A stretch of 64,000 nucleotides of DNA from Nitrincola tapanii (GTDB lineage: Bacteria > Pseudomonadota > Gammaproteobacteria > Pseudomonadales > Balneatricaceae): assembly GCF_008368715.1 (NCBI RefSeq), contig NZ_SMRS01000003.1:1-64000 (forward strand), given 5' to 3'. Both the position numbers and the translations under genes were made by a program. Shown here piece by piece: positions 10,717 to 20,001 of this stretch. Below the pieces are notes generated by a model. That model made no database searches. It saw only the letters and a list, made by a program, of their open reading frames with translations, and was not told the origin of the DNA. The first letter of the stretch is position 1; each line of letters starts with the position of its first letter.

Positions 10717-10899
10717 AGGCTCTGATCTATATCCTTATACTTTAGACGGGATTTTAGGGGGATGAAAAAAAATCACACTAATACTTAAGTCATATAGGTA
10801 GAAGGGGATGAGCAGGGAGGCCGCATCAGGGTTGAGTCTGAGCGAATTTGAGGGGCGAAAATACCCTTGATTAGCACTGAGTGAGGATGGGGTCAAGAG

Positions 10900-10927
10900 T
10901 TGAAATGAGCGTCGAAATCACTATATT
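10900..10927 (+). promoter_or_regulatory. nrdAB promoter
   Basis: The -35 element TTGAAA (10900-10905) and -10 element TATATT (10922-10927) are separated by 16 bp. The -10 lies inside the first NrdR box, so repressor and RNA polymerase would compete. The rest of the 330-bp gap between the GGDEF gene and nrdA shows no gene. Confidence 0.65.
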
Positions 10928-10964
10928 TAGTGCCTACTCTGGAAATGTACACAAGATATTGTGT
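10918..10964 (+). promoter_or_regulatory. Tandem NrdR boxes upstream of nrdA
   Basis: Two 16-bp palindromic elements, TCACTATATTTAGTGC (10918-10933) and ACACAAGATATTGTGT (10949-10964), match the NrdR consensus acaCwAtATAtwGtgt. Their 31-bp spacing is three helical turns, the spacing known for NrdR operators of ribonucleotide reductase operons. NrdR with bound (d)ATP represses there. The first box covers the -10 element. Confidence 0.85.
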
Positions 10965-11046
10965 TTCTTAGAATAAAAAATAACCAGATGTCTTAGCCCC
11001 GCCGGCGATTTTCAGCGCATCAACCAAGAAATGGAAGAGCAGTCTT

Positions 11047-13311
11047 ATGCAGCAAAATCTGATGGTAACCAAACGTGACGGACGTCAGGAACCGATTGAT
11101 CTGGAGAAGATCCATCGTGTGATTATCTGGGCGGCGGAAGGTCTGGAGAATGTCTCCGTTTCTCAGGTTGAACTGAGTGCGCACATCCAATTCTACAACG
11201 GGATTAAAACGGCGGATATCCACGAGACGTTGATTAAGTCTGCAGCGGATCTGATTTCGGAAGAAGCTCCAGACTATCAATACCTCGCTGCGCGCTTGGC
11301 CATCTTTCACCTGCGTAAACGTGCCTTTGGAAGTTTTGATGCACCCGCACTCTACGCCCACGTTCAACGTATGGTTGCGGAGCAGCGTTATGATGCCCAT
11401 CTGCTAGAGGATTACTCCGAAGCGGAATTTAATGCGCTGGAAGCTTACATAGATCATAACCGTGATATGAACTTCAGTTATGCTGCCGTTAAGCAGCTGG
11501 AAGGTAAGTATCTGGTGCAAAACCGCGTCACCGGTGAAATTTACGAAAGCCCACAGCTGCTCTATATGTTGGTATCAGCCTGTTTGTTTGCCAGTTATCC
11601 GCGTGAGACGCGGCTGGATTACGTCAAACGCTTCTATGATGCTGTTTCTCTGTTTAAGCTTTCACTGCCGACGCCGATCATGGCAGGGGTGCGGACACCG
11701 ACCCGTCAATTTAGCTCCTGTGTCTTGATCGAGACGGATGACAGCCTGGATTCCATCAATGCGACGGCGTCTGCGATCGTGAAATATGTCTCGCAGCGTG
11801 CGGGCATTGGGATTAACGCCGGTCGTATTCGTGCTCTGGGCAGTCCGATTCGCAATGGCGAAGCCTTCCATACCGGTTGTATCCCTTTTTACAAGCATTT
11901 CCAGACCGCCGTAAAATCCTGCTCTCAGGGTGGAGTGCGCGGCGGGGCGGCCACGCTTTTCTATCCACTTTGGCATCTTGAAGTGGAGTCTTTGCTGGTC
12001 TTAAAGAACAATCGTGGGGTTGAAGAGAACCGTGTACGCCATATAGATTATGGTGTTCAGATCAATAAGCTGATGTACCAGCGTTTGATCAAGGGTGAGA
12101 TGATTACACTCTTCAGTCCGCATGAAGTGCCGGGTCTGTATGAAGCTTTCTTTGCAGATCAGGATGAGTTCGAACGCCTCTATCTGCAATATGAGCAGGA
12201 TCCCAGCATTCGTAAGCAGACGATCAAAGCGGTCGAAATTTTTGGTTTGTTAGCGGCTGAGCGCGCCTCTACAGGGCGTATCTATATTCAGAATGTCGAT
12301 CATTGTAATACACACAGCCCCTTTGATCCTAAGGTGGCGCCGGTGCGGCAGTCGAATCTTTGTTTGGAAATCGCGCTGCCGACCAAGCCGTTGAAAGATG
12401 TGAATGATCCAGAGGGTGAGATCGCACTTTGTACGCTGTCTGCGTTTAACCTGGGGGCGTTAGAGTCTCTCGATGAACTGGAAAATCTATCCGATCTGAT
12501 CGTGCGTGCGCTCGATAGCTTGCTGGATTATCAAGACTATCCGATTCCTGCGGCACGCAATGCCACCATGAATCGCCGTACCCTGGGTGTTGGAGTGACC
12601 AACTTTGCCTACTATCTGGCCAAAAATGGCGTGCGTTACTCAGATGGCAGTGCGAATGCGTTAGTCCATCGTACCTTTGAAGCCGTGCAGTACTACCTAC
12701 TCAAGGCATCGAATCAGCTGGCCAAAGAGCTGGGTGCCTGTCCTAAGTTCCATGAAACCACCTATGCCAAAGGGTTGTTGCCGATCGATACTTACAAGCG
12801 CGATGTAGACAGCTATTGCGAAGAACCGTTGCATTATTTCTGGGAAACTTTGCGCGAAGATATCCGTGAATTTGGTTTGCGTAACTCCACCCTAACGGCT
12901 TTGATGCCTTGTGAAACTTCTTCACAAATTACCAACTCCACCAATGGAATCGAACCGCCGCGTGGCTTCGTATCAGTGAAGTCGAGCAAAGATGGGGTGA
13001 TGAAACAGGTGGTGCCTGAGTTTTTGCAACTGCGGGATCAATACGAATTGCTTTGGGATATCCCAAATAACGAAGGTTATCTGCAATTGGTTGGCATCAT
13101 GCAGAAGTTTGTCGATCAAGCTATCTCTGCCAACACCAACTATGACCCCAGTCGTTTCCCTGGCGACAAGGTGCCGATGAAGCAGCTGTTAAAAGATCTG
13201 CTGACGGCTTACAAATATGGCTTAAAAACGCTCTATTACCACAACACTCGAGACGGTGCGAAAGACCAGCACGATGATGGGGGTTGTGAGGGAGGGGCCT
13301 GCAAGCTGTAA
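11047..13311 (+). CDS. nrdA: Ribonucleoside-diphosphate reductase class Ia, alpha subunit
   Basis: The large subunit reduces all four ribonucleoside diphosphates to deoxy forms using a radical delivered by NrdB. It has 754 residues (E. coli 761). Residues ~1-95 are an ATP-cone allosteric domain (VTKRDGRQEPIDLEKIHRVI), so dATP feedback inhibition is expected. Active-site features include FSSCVLIETDDSLDSI (redox Cys), NVDHCNTHSPF, SNLCLEIALP (Asn-Cys-Glu triad) and LCTLSAFNLG (second redox Cys). The C-terminal tail CEGGACKL carries the swinging cysteine pair that re-reduces the active site. It is the first gene of nrdA-nrdB-yfaE (45 nt gap to nrdB), under the NrdR boxes. Confidence 0.98.
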   Translation: MQQNLMVTKRDGRQEPIDLEKIHRVIIWAAEGLENVSVSQVELSAHIQFYNGIKTADIHETLIKSAADLISEEAPDYQYLAARLAIFHLRKRAFGSFDAPALYAHVQRMVAEQRYDAHLLEDYSEAEFNALEAYIDHNRDMNFSYAAVKQLEGKYLVQNRVTGEIYESPQLLYMLVSACLFASYPRETRLDYVKRFYDAVSLFKLSLPTPIMAGVRTPTRQFSSCVLIETDDSLDSINATASAIVKYVSQRAGIGINAGRIRALGSPIRNGEAFHTGCIPFYKHFQTAVKSCSQGGVRGGAATLFYPLWHLEVESLLVLKNNRGVEENRVRHIDYGVQINKLMYQRLIKGEMITLFSPHEVPGLYEAFFADQDEFERLYLQYEQDPSIRKQTIKAVEIFGLLAAERASTGRIYIQNVDHCNTHSPFDPKVAPVRQSNLCLEIALPTKPLKDVNDPEGEIALCTLSAFNLGALESLDELENLSDLIVRALDSLLDYQDYPIPAARNATMNRRTLGVGVTNFAYYLAKNGVRYSDGSANALVHRTFEAVQYYLLKASNQLAKELGACPKFHETTYAKGLLPIDTYKRDVDSYCEEPLHYFWETLREDIREFGLRNSTLTALMPCETSSQITNSTNGIEPPRGFVSVKSSKDGVMKQVVPEFLQLRDQYELLWDIPNNEGYLQLVGIMQKFVDQAISANTNYDPSRFPGDKVPMKQLLKDLLTAYKYGLKTLYYHNTRDGAKDQHDDGGCEGGACKL

Positions 13312-13356
13312 AGCAGCAGGCCAGAGCGTGACCGAGTTTTAAGAGAATAGGAAGAT

Positions 13357-14487
13357 ATGTCTTACTCCACCTTTAGTACCAGTGATCATGATGCCACGCG
13401 TGAGCCGATGTTTTTTGGTCGCAGTGTCAACGTTGCCCGTTATGATCGCCAAAAGTACCCGATTTTCGAAAAGCTCATCGAAAAACAGCTGTCGTTTTTC
13501 TGGCGTCCAGAAGAGGTGGATCTGACGAAGGATCGCAAAGATTTCCAGGATATGCCCGAACATGAAAAGCATATCTTTCTGAGTAATCTCAAATATCAGA
13601 CTCTGCTCGACTCAGTTCAAGGGCGCTCACCCAATATCGCTTTTTTGCCGGTTGTGTCCTTGCCAGAGCTGGAAACTTGGTTTGAGACCTGGGCCTTCAG
13701 TGAGACGATTCATAGTCGCTCTTACACCCATATTATTCGGAATATCATCACAGAACCTTCGGTGGTTTTTGATCAAATTGTCACCAACCCAGAAATCGTT
13801 AAGCGTGCTGAATCCGTCACGCGCTTATATGACGAGTTCATAGAGTTGGTGACGGTTTACAGTCTTTATGGTCCAGGTAAAAAAATGGTCGATGGGCGTG
13901 AGCTCGATGCCACCCTCTATAATCTAAAGAAAAAGCTATATCTCACGCTCGTGTCGGTCAATGTGCTTGAAGCGATCCGTTTTTATGTCAGTTTTGCTTG
14001 CTCTTTTGCCTTCGCAGAACGGGCGATTATGGAAGGGAATGCCAAAATTATTCGCTTGATCGCACGTGACGAGGCGCTGCATTTAACCGGAACTCAGCAC
14101 ATGCTCAACATTATGGCCTCAGGTCGTGATGATGCCGACTTCAAGCAGATTGCGATGGAGTGTCGAGAGCAGGTATATGACATCTTCCGCGAAGCGGCGC
14201 AACAGGAAAAAGACTGGGCCGGCTACCTCTTCAGCCAGGGTTCTATGATCGGTTTGAATGCACGCATTCTCAGTGATTATGTTGAGTACATCACGAATAT
14301 TCGCATGAAAGCTTTGAATCTAGAAGAAATTTTTCCTGCCCGACAGAATCCCTTGCCTTGGATGAATGCCTGGTTGATCAGTGACAATGTTCAAGTGGCC
14401 CCACAAGAGTCTGAGATTAGCTCCTATTTAGTGGGTCAGATTGATAATGATGTAGAAACCGAAGATTTTGATGGCTTTGATTTGTGA
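13357..14487 (+). CDS. nrdB: Ribonucleoside-diphosphate reductase class Ia, beta subunit
   Basis: The small subunit houses the diiron-tyrosyl radical cofactor. It has 376 residues, like E. coli NrdB. Iron ligands and the radical tyrosine are visible: Glu, His and Tyr in [19 protein letters not shown], the partner helix with Glu in [15 protein letters not shown], and Glu/His in [15 protein letters not shown]. The C-terminal tail [17 protein letters not shown] ending in GFDL resembles the peptide that docks NrdB on NrdA. AGGA precedes ATG 13357. The ferredoxin gene follows after 21 nt, consistent with cofactor maintenance by YfaE. Confidence 0.98.
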   Translation: MSYSTFSTSDHDATREPMFFGRSVNVARYDRQKYPIFEKLIEKQLSFFWRPEEVDLTKDRKDFQDMPEHEKHIFLSNLKYQTLLDSVQGRSPNIAFLPVVSLPELETWFETWAFSETIHSRSYTHIIRNIITEPSVVFDQIVTNPEIVKRAESVTRLYDEFIELVTVYSLYGPGKKMVDGRELDATLYNLKKKLYLTLVSVNVLEAIRFYVSFACSFAFAERAIMEGNAKIIRLIARDEALHLTGTQHMLNIMASGRDDADFKQIAMECREQVYDIFREAAQQEKDWAGYLFSQGSMIGLNARILSDYVEYITNIRMKALNLEEIFPARQNPLPWMNAWLISDNVQVAPQESEISSYLVGQIDNDVETEDFDGFDL

Positions 14488-14508
14488 CGGCTGAGGTAAG
14501 CAACGCGT

Positions 14509-14775
14509 ATGTCCGGAATTCCACGTATCAAGGTCAATAATTTTCACACCTTTTATTATCAATATGAGTTTTCCTTGCTGGATGCTCTAGAAGTTCAGCA
14601 GATTCCTGCACCCTATAATTGCCGTGGCGGGTATTGCGGCTGTTGTAAGGTGCGCTTACTCGAGGGTGAGGTCGAAATGGTGCAGGATGCTTTGGTTGAT
14701 GTGGCTGAAGATGAGATCCTAACCTGTTGTTGTCGCCCAAAATCTCATATTGAAATTGAATTGCCTGATGCTTAG
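14509..14775 (+). CDS. yfaE: YfaE-like [2Fe-2S] ferredoxin for NrdB cofactor maintenance
   Basis: An 88-residue plant-type ferredoxin. Its cluster cysteines are in CRGGYCGCCKVRL (~38-50) and the distal CCCRP (~73-77), the usual CX4CX2C...C pattern with extra cysteines. In E. coli, YfaE reduces diferric NrdB so that the tyrosyl radical can be rebuilt; the tight nrdA-nrdB-yfaE order supports the same role here. Length and position both match the family (E. coli 84 residues). It is the last gene of the operon. Confidence 0.93.
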   Translation: MSGIPRIKVNNFHTFYYQYEFSLLDALEVQQIPAPYNCRGGYCGCCKVRLLEGEVEMVQDALVDVAEDEILTCCCRPKSHIEIELPDA

Positions 14776-15005
14776 GGCTTAGGTTTGCACCATTTTTGAA
14801 CTGAGTCTGCGCAACTTTTGCACAGCTTGGTTTTTGCGGCTTTCTGTCAAGAGATTTTCTGCATAAAAAACAGCTTTCTCTATGTTGACTAATTTAACTT
14901 TTTGATTTTATTGATCTTTTTCGATTCTGGTTGTTTTTCTACCAATTCGCTGCAGGCCGCGAAATCCCTTGGCTGGAGCGATCCATCCCAATACAACTCA
15001 CAGAG

Positions 15006-15014
15006 TTATCCACA
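15006..15014 (+). promoter_or_regulatory. Single perfect DnaA box inside a hairpin loop
   Basis: TTATCCACA, the strongest DnaA 9-mer, lies between yfaE and nth, in the 15-nt loop of a perfect 7-bp inverted repeat (CTCACAG 14997-15003, CTGTGAG 15019-15025). Function is uncertain. The hairpin could terminate the nrd transcript (TAGTTTTATT follows). The rest of 14776-15030 shows nothing clear. Confidence 0.35.
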
Positions 15015-15030
15015 GATACTGTGAGTAGTT

Positions 15031-15663
15031 TTATTCGCTTTTCGGGCGATATTCGCAGAGATCTTCGATCAAGCAGGCACCACATTTCGGTTTACGTGCG
15101 ACACATACGTAACGGCCATGGAGGATCAACCAGTGGTGTGCATCCAGTAGGAACTCTTTGGGCACTAAACGCAGTAAGCGCTTTTCGACTTCCAGCACAG
15201 TCTTACCCGGCGCGATGCCGGTACGATTCGCCACTCGGAAAATATGGGTGTCGACCGCCATGGCCGGCTGGCGAAAAGCGGTGTTGAGAACCACATTGGC
15301 GGTTTTGCGCCCTACGCCAGGGAGTTTTTCCAAGGCCTCACGCTGATCGGGGACTTGGCTGCCATGTTCTTCAATCAATATCTGACAGGTTTTGAGAATA
15401 TTCTCGGCCTTGCTATTAAATAGGCCGATGGTGCGGATATAGGATTTCAAGCCGTCAAGACCTAAAGCTAAAATCGTTTCAGGTGTATTGGCGACGGGGA
15501 AGAGTTTGCGTGTGGCTTTATTCACGCCGACATCGGTGGCTTGTGCGGAAAGAATCACCGCAATCAATAACTCAAAGGTCGAGGTGTATTCCAGCTCGGT
15601 TTCGGGATGGGGGTTCTGCTCACGCAGACGAGTAAAGATTTCCTGACGTTTGCTTTTGTTCAT
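15031..15663 (-). CDS. nth: Endonuclease III (DNA glycosylase/AP lyase)
   Basis: Nth removes oxidised pyrimidines from DNA and cuts the abasic site. The 210 residues starting MNKSKRQEIFTRLREQNPHP align well with E. coli Nth (211). The helix-hairpin-helix with catalytic Lys is LPGVGRKTANVVLNTAF, and the catalytic Asp is in MAVDTHIFRV. The [4Fe-4S] motif CX6CX2CX5C is CVARKPKCGACLIEDLC near the C-terminus. I chose ATG 15663 by alignment; the frame is open to 15690 but that would add residues absent from the family. Its first 44 nt overlap the end of the upstream diguanylate cyclase gene, so coupling is likely. Confidence 0.96.
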   Translation of the reverse strand: MNKSKRQEIFTRLREQNPHPETELEYTSTFELLIAVILSAQATDVGVNKATRKLFPVANTPETILALGLDGLKSYIRTIGLFNSKAENILKTCQILIEEHGSQVPDQREALEKLPGVGRKTANVVLNTAFRQPAMAVDTHIFRVANRTGIAPGKTVLEVEKRLLRLVPKEFLLDAHHWLILHGRYVCVARKPKCGACLIEDLCEYRPKSE

Positions 15664-16615
15664 AGGGATCCAGATCGGCCAACGTAACACGATTACGGCC
15701 AGTTTGTTTAGAGCGATAAAGCGCCTGATCCGCCACTTCGATCCATTGTGAGTGGTTCACTTGAGCGTCGTGGCAGGGTGCAACACCTAGGCTCACGGTA
15801 ATAGACAGTAACTGTGAGCCAATCTGTACGGTTTCCGACTCGATGCGCAGTCTCAGCCGCTCTGCAAATTGCATGGCTTGATCAGCTTCGGTATTGACGA
15901 GAAGAATACCAAACTCTTCGCCGCCGTAACGCCCACAGAGATCGGTGGTACGTGTCAACAGTTGAATACGTGCGGCGACCTGTCGAATGACTTCATCACC
16001 GGCTTGATGACCGTAGTTATCGTTGATGGCTTTAAAGTGATCGATATCCAGCATGACCAGTGTGCTTGTCTGCCGTGTCCTGAGAAAGCGCTGGAACTCT
16101 TGGGCAAGACATTCTTCCCAATAACCGCGATTGTAAAGCTCGGTGAGTCGATCTGTGCGGCTCAAAGCCTGCAGGGAGTCGTTTGCACCCTCTAGGGCTT
16201 TATGATTCAAAGCTGCATCGGTCATGTCATAGATCATAATGCCTAGATGTTCCGCACCCATTTCACCCTGATTTAGAGGAATCAGAGTGATGTTCTGGTA
16301 CATCGCTTCGGCACCCCCAGTAAAGGGACGGTAGCTTTTAAAACGAAATAGCCAAGGACGTTCTTGCCAGGTGATAAACGCACGATTGCCCAGCATAAAC
16401 ACCGAATCGAGTTTACGTTTTAACCAAGAAGCAGGCAGATCCTCAAAACACTCAAACAGGCTTTTACCTAAGACACTCTGTGCTTCGATGCCTGAGTGAT
16501 TCACCATAAAACTGTTCCACAAACACACTTTGAAATCACGGTCTAAGACGATCAGACCCACATCCAGTGTTTGTAAAAGTTCAGTTTGCCAGGCGTTGGC
16601 ATCCAAGCCGTTCAT
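15620..16615 (-). CDS. PAS-GGDEF diguanylate cyclase
   Basis: A soluble 331-residue cyclic-di-GMP synthase. Residues ~10-130 form a PAS domain (LDVGLIVLDRDFKVCLWNSF, SGIEAQSVLGKSLFECF). A short coiled linker precedes the GGDEF domain (~150-310), which has LTELYNRGYWEECLAQEF, MLDIDHFKAINDNYGHQAGD, and the active site GGEEF with the inhibitory RTTD (RxxD) five residues before it. Both catalytic and feedback sites are intact. It overlaps the REC-CheC gene by 4 nt (ATGA) and nth by 44 nt. The upstream response regulator is therefore its probable input or antagonist. Confidence 0.9.
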   Translation of the reverse strand: MNGLDANAWQTELLQTLDVGLIVLDRDFKVCLWNSFMVNHSGIEAQSVLGKSLFECFEDLPASWLKRKLDSVFMLGNRAFITWQERPWLFRFKSYRPFTGGAEAMYQNITLIPLNQGEMGAEHLGIMIYDMTDAALNHKALEGANDSLQALSRTDRLTELYNRGYWEECLAQEFQRFLRTRQTSTLVMLDIDHFKAINDNYGHQAGDEVIRQVAARIQLLTRTTDLCGRYGGEEFGILLVNTEADQAMQFAERLRLRIESETVQIGSQLLSITVSLGVAPCHDAQVNHSQWIEVADQALYRSKQTGRNRVTLADLDPYEQKQTSGNLYSSA

Positions 16616-17619
16616 CGGTTGAGTTGCTCCAATCGAGTGTGCAGTTCAGAAAGAGAGTCATCGGTGAAGAGAATCAGTAATTCACAAGTGAGTTGTGTCG
16701 AGTTCAAGCGGTAATCGATTTCGATCGCCAGCGCACGTCTCTGTGTCGGCATCTGTAGATCCGGTGCTTGACCATGCTGTGCGAGCAGATGCGGGGCATC
16801 CAGGCTGAATTCGAGACCCAGAAGCCGACCAAAATTGAGAATAAAAGCACCGGTTAAGACATTGGCGAGATCCATCAGCATTTCACGCTCATGCTCCACA
16901 CTCAGCGGAGTGGGGTAATCCAAGAGACTGGCCAGTTGAGGCAGGGCAGAATCGCGAAACATTAAGATCGCCTCACCCGATAAACGTGGTCCAATAAAGC
17001 CCTGGCTGATGCTGCTAATAGGGTCCTCTCCCTGTGCGTAAGCCAAAGCCATTTCTAACTCGCTGAGTTGAATGACACCTGATTTTGGCACCGGTAGGGG
17101 GATAAAAACCCCGAGGAGTTTGGAGAGCAACGCACCGGCGCGACCCATGGCAATGTTGGCCACTTCTCGTGCCATATCAGCGAGTTGCTGATCCGGATCT
17201 TGCGGTAAGCTCGCGGTTTTAGGCAGTTCATTTTGCCGTGGCTGTAGCTCAGATAAAAGTCCATAAGCGGCTAAGGCGGAATAGATGGATTCTGGAGTAA
17301 AAGGCTTGGCTACAAAACCTATGGCGCCCATCGCCATTACACGTTGGCGTGCGTCCTCCTGAACATCTCCTGAGACAACAATAATCATGCAGGGCAGGTC
17401 GTGGCGGCGGACATGCTCGAGCACGGCGTAACCGTCCATAATCGGCATGTTAAGATCCAGAAAAACCAGATGACCACGCCCTGCTTTAATCGCATCTAAG
17501 GCTTCTAGGCCGTTGCTGGCTTGGGTGATCTCAAGATCCCAGCGCGAAATGGCTTTCAGCATCTGTTTACGAGCCAGGCTGGAATCGTCGCATACAATAA
17601 CGGGAATGGGTGGAGCCAC
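16612..17619 (-). CDS. Response regulator with CheC-like phosphatase domain
   Basis: A 335-residue protein fusing a receiver domain (~1-122) to a CheC/CheX-type domain (~150-335). The receiver is complete: acidic pair in VIVCDDSSLARKQM, phosphoacceptor Asp in LVFLDLNMPIMDGYAV, Ser in VVSGDVQED and Lys in FVAKPFTPE. The CheC part has the paired helices REVANIAMGRAGALLSKLLG and LMDLANVLTGAFILNFGRLL; the first keeps the E-x2-N phosphatase motif, the second has Asp instead of Glu. CheC proteins dephosphorylate CheY-P, so this could remove phosphate from another regulator or from itself. It starts with GTG, since no ATG fits before the receiver core, and overlaps the GGDEF gene by 4 nt. Confidence 0.85.
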   Translation of the reverse strand: MAPPIPVIVCDDSSLARKQMLKAISRWDLEITQASNGLEALDAIKAGRGHLVFLDLNMPIMDGYAVLEHVRRHDLPCMIIVVSGDVQEDARQRVMAMGAIGFVAKPFTPESIYSALAAYGLLSELQPRQNELPKTASLPQDPDQQLADMAREVANIAMGRAGALLSKLLGVFIPLPVPKSGVIQLSELEMALAYAQGEDPISSISQGFIGPRLSGEAILMFRDSALPQLASLLDYPTPLSVEHEREMLMDLANVLTGAFILNFGRLLGLEFSLDAPHLLAQHGQAPDLQMPTQRRALAIEIDYRLNSTQLTCELLILFTDDSLSELHTRLEQLNR

Positions 17620-17702
17620 AGACTAGAGCGCCTAATTAAAATTATTATTCAGGGCAGGTTAATCAATTTGTTACAGCGATGCAACGCCTGCAGCGAACCG
17701 GT

Positions 17703-19982
17703 TTAGTCCGGCTCGCTGAAGTCTTGACCGACTTGAGCATTGGTTTTAGCGCGCTCAGCATCCATTACCGAGCCATTCGCGCGACGACGCTCCGGTAAAC
17801 TCACGATATTGATGGGTGCAGGCGGAGCGCTGCCATCTTTATCCTGACCAAAATAGAGTGTCATATGCGGGAATGGGATTTCGATGCCAGCGGCATCTAG
17901 ATGACGTTTCACTAAGCGGTTGTATGCTCGTCCGACTGACCATTGTGATCCTGGCAGCGTTTTGATGCGCACACGCACATTCACCGCGCTGTCGGCCAGT
18001 TCTGTGACACCCTGGACTTCCAGTTCGCCGAGGATATTGGCACTTTGCTCTTCATCCGTCATCAGCTCATCAAACGCTGCACGCAGATGTACGATCACCT
18101 GATCGGTGTCCTCACGATAGGCCACGCCATAATCCCCGACGTGATACCCAAAACCGCGCATGTAGTTAGAGACACGCGTAATCGACGAGAAAGGAATCAG
18201 ATGATAGGTGCCGAATCGATCGCGTAAGCCTAAAGAACGTACCGTTAAGTGCTCAGCCGTACCGGTGATCCCGTCGGCAGTCACGACATCACCGGTATGA
18301 ATGGCATTTTCCAGTTGGATAAAAACCCCTGTGATGACATCTTTGACTAGCGTCTGGGCACCAAAGCCAATGGCTAAACCGACGACCCCGGCACCGGCAA
18401 TCAATGGGCCGATATTAATTCCTATCTCAGCCAAGGTGATCATCACTGTAATCACACTCAAGCTGATGAGGACGGCATTGCGTAACAAGGTCAGCAGCGT
18501 TTTTTCGCGTGCACTGGGCTCACCCAGGCCGGTATTGGGATTTAAACGGTGCTCCACCCAGCTTGCAAAAGCAATCCACAGGAGCTTGGCAACTAATAAA
18601 ATCATCGCAACGGACAGAAGTGTGCCGAGTAAACCCGCACCGCTCTCTGAACTCAGCCAGTTCTTCAGGTTAAATAAACTCCAGGCATCAAGGATGATGG
18701 CCAAGACCGTTAGCATAATAAAGAGTCGAATGATCTTTAAAGAGGTTGGGATAAACGCGTTCAGGCGATCTTCCAGTGCCGGAAAGCGCAGGCGCGTTTC
18801 TTCTGGAATATGAATTCTGCGTGAAATAATTTGAGTCAGCAGTGCTGAGACGAACAAACCGCCGGCAAATGCGGCCAGGGTTTGTAGGCTGGCCTGTAAC
18901 ATGATGGGCAGTGCATCTTCAGGTCGAATCACGGTGACAATAACTAAGCCGGCAAAATACGCAATCGCAATAAAATGCCAACTACGGGCGAGCATGGTGG
19001 TCATCACACGAGTAAACGCGAAGTTATCTTCATCCTGAGCTTGTGAGCGTATCTGTTCCGAGACGCGTAGCTTGTTTTGCAAGATAATGGTGAGCGCATA
19101 GGCAAATGCGACCAGCATGATGAATAGGCTTGCGAAGCGCCCGAGCGCAGTCGAGAGATGGAAGTTAATTAAGGGCACGACTAGTAACATGCCGTAACCA
19201 ATAAAGCCGCTGAGACGTGCTAACCAAGCGTTCCAGTAGGCCGCAGTTTCCGCGCACATAGGAAGAAGGCGCAAGCCCTCAAAGCGCGAGGAGAAGAGGG
19301 TTCGAATGATCGCTTTAAAGACTTCGATCAAAAGGAAAGCGTTCAGAAACAGAGATTGTGTGGCTTCCATTTCACCCAGTTCACCGACCAGCAACAAAGC
19401 CACTCCGTAGCCGACCACCCAAGCCAGACCAATCACAACTAAGTCGACTAAAGCGGCTAAGACAACAGCGGCTAAGCGTATCAGCAGGGCGGCAGGGCTT
19501 TGGGTATTTTCGGCCCAGAGGCTGAGGGTGCGAAAGAGTGGCGTAATTAATCTGCGCAGCAGGTAAAACGCAACCAAAGTCGCGACAACGACATAGGCCA
19601 GATGCAGGAAGACCGTGCCGATACTGCTCCATAGCAGTTCGGATTCAGCATTAAACAAGCTGCCTACCGCCTCGATGCCACTCATAATTTGCGTGACCAG
19701 TTCTTCCGCAATCGTTTGTGTCTGGTCGGCAATCTGTCGGGCTAAAGAGATTTGTGTGCTGGGCGGCATCGTGTCCGCCTCGAGACTAGGGCTGGCCATT
19801 CCACGCAGTTCGCCGATGAGGCGTTGGCGGGTTTCTTCGTTTTCGAGGAGATCGGCAAGACTGGAGTAACTTTGTTGCAGTGAGGCGTCCTCGGGCTCGG
19901 GGTCGCTGGGACTTGCCCAGGCACTCAGTGCTAAGACAAGGATGACAAAACCACAAAGTGATCTAAGCAACAAAGAGAACAA
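17703..19982 (-). CDS. ybiO: YbiO-like MscS-family mechanosensitive channel
   Basis: An inner-membrane channel of 759 residues that opens under hypo-osmotic stress. A Sec signal peptide (ends near LSAWAS) is followed by a periplasmic helix region. That region matches E. coli YbiO in sequence (SLADLLENEETRQRLIGELR). About ten membrane helices come next, then the MscS core at ~530-640. The pore helix is GPLIAGAGVVGLAIGFGAQT and the beta domain is LVKDVITGVFIQLENAIHTG onward. The C-terminal tail after ~710 is polar. The start is TTG 19982 with GGAG 7 nt upstream. It follows rnfE by only 19 nt on the same strand, so it may be read from the rnf transcript. The YbiO assignment rests on length and N-terminal similarity. 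Confidence 0.88.
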   Translation of the reverse strand: MFSLLLRSLCGFVILVLALSAWASPSDPEPEDASLQQSYSSLADLLENEETRQRLIGELRGMASPSLEADTMPPSTQISLARQIADQTQTIAEELVTQIMSGIEAVGSLFNAESELLWSSIGTVFLHLAYVVVATLVAFYLLRRLITPLFRTLSLWAENTQSPAALLIRLAAVVLAALVDLVVIGLAWVVGYGVALLLVGELGEMEATQSLFLNAFLLIEVFKAIIRTLFSSRFEGLRLLPMCAETAAYWNAWLARLSGFIGYGMLLVVPLINFHLSTALGRFASLFIMLVAFAYALTIILQNKLRVSEQIRSQAQDEDNFAFTRVMTTMLARSWHFIAIAYFAGLVIVTVIRPEDALPIMLQASLQTLAAFAGGLFVSALLTQIISRRIHIPEETRLRFPALEDRLNAFIPTSLKIIRLFIMLTVLAIILDAWSLFNLKNWLSSESGAGLLGTLLSVAMILLVAKLLWIAFASWVEHRLNPNTGLGEPSAREKTLLTLLRNAVLISLSVITVMITLAEIGINIGPLIAGAGVVGLAIGFGAQTLVKDVITGVFIQLENAIHTGDVVTADGITGTAEHLTVRSLGLRDRFGTYHLIPFSSITRVSNYMRGFGYHVGDYGVAYREDTDQVIVHLRAAFDELMTDEEQSANILGELEVQGVTELADSAVNVRVRIKTLPGSQWSVGRAYNRLVKRHLDAAGIEIPFPHMTLYFGQDKDGSAPPAPINIVSLPERRRANGSVMDAERAKTNAQVGQDFSEPD

Positions 19983-20001
19983 AACTCACTCCTATACTCA
20001 A

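Noticed and set aside
14885-15287. Promoter-like TTGACT and a 118-codon plus-strand frame opposite nth
   Set aside because: The -10 match is poor and the frame is antisense to the conserved iron-sulfur part of nth. No separate gene is supported.
18301-18813. 170-codon open frame antisense to the MscS-type channel gene
   Set aside because: It lies wholly opposite the conserved pore region and has low-complexity composition (Ser/Lys/Pro-rich).
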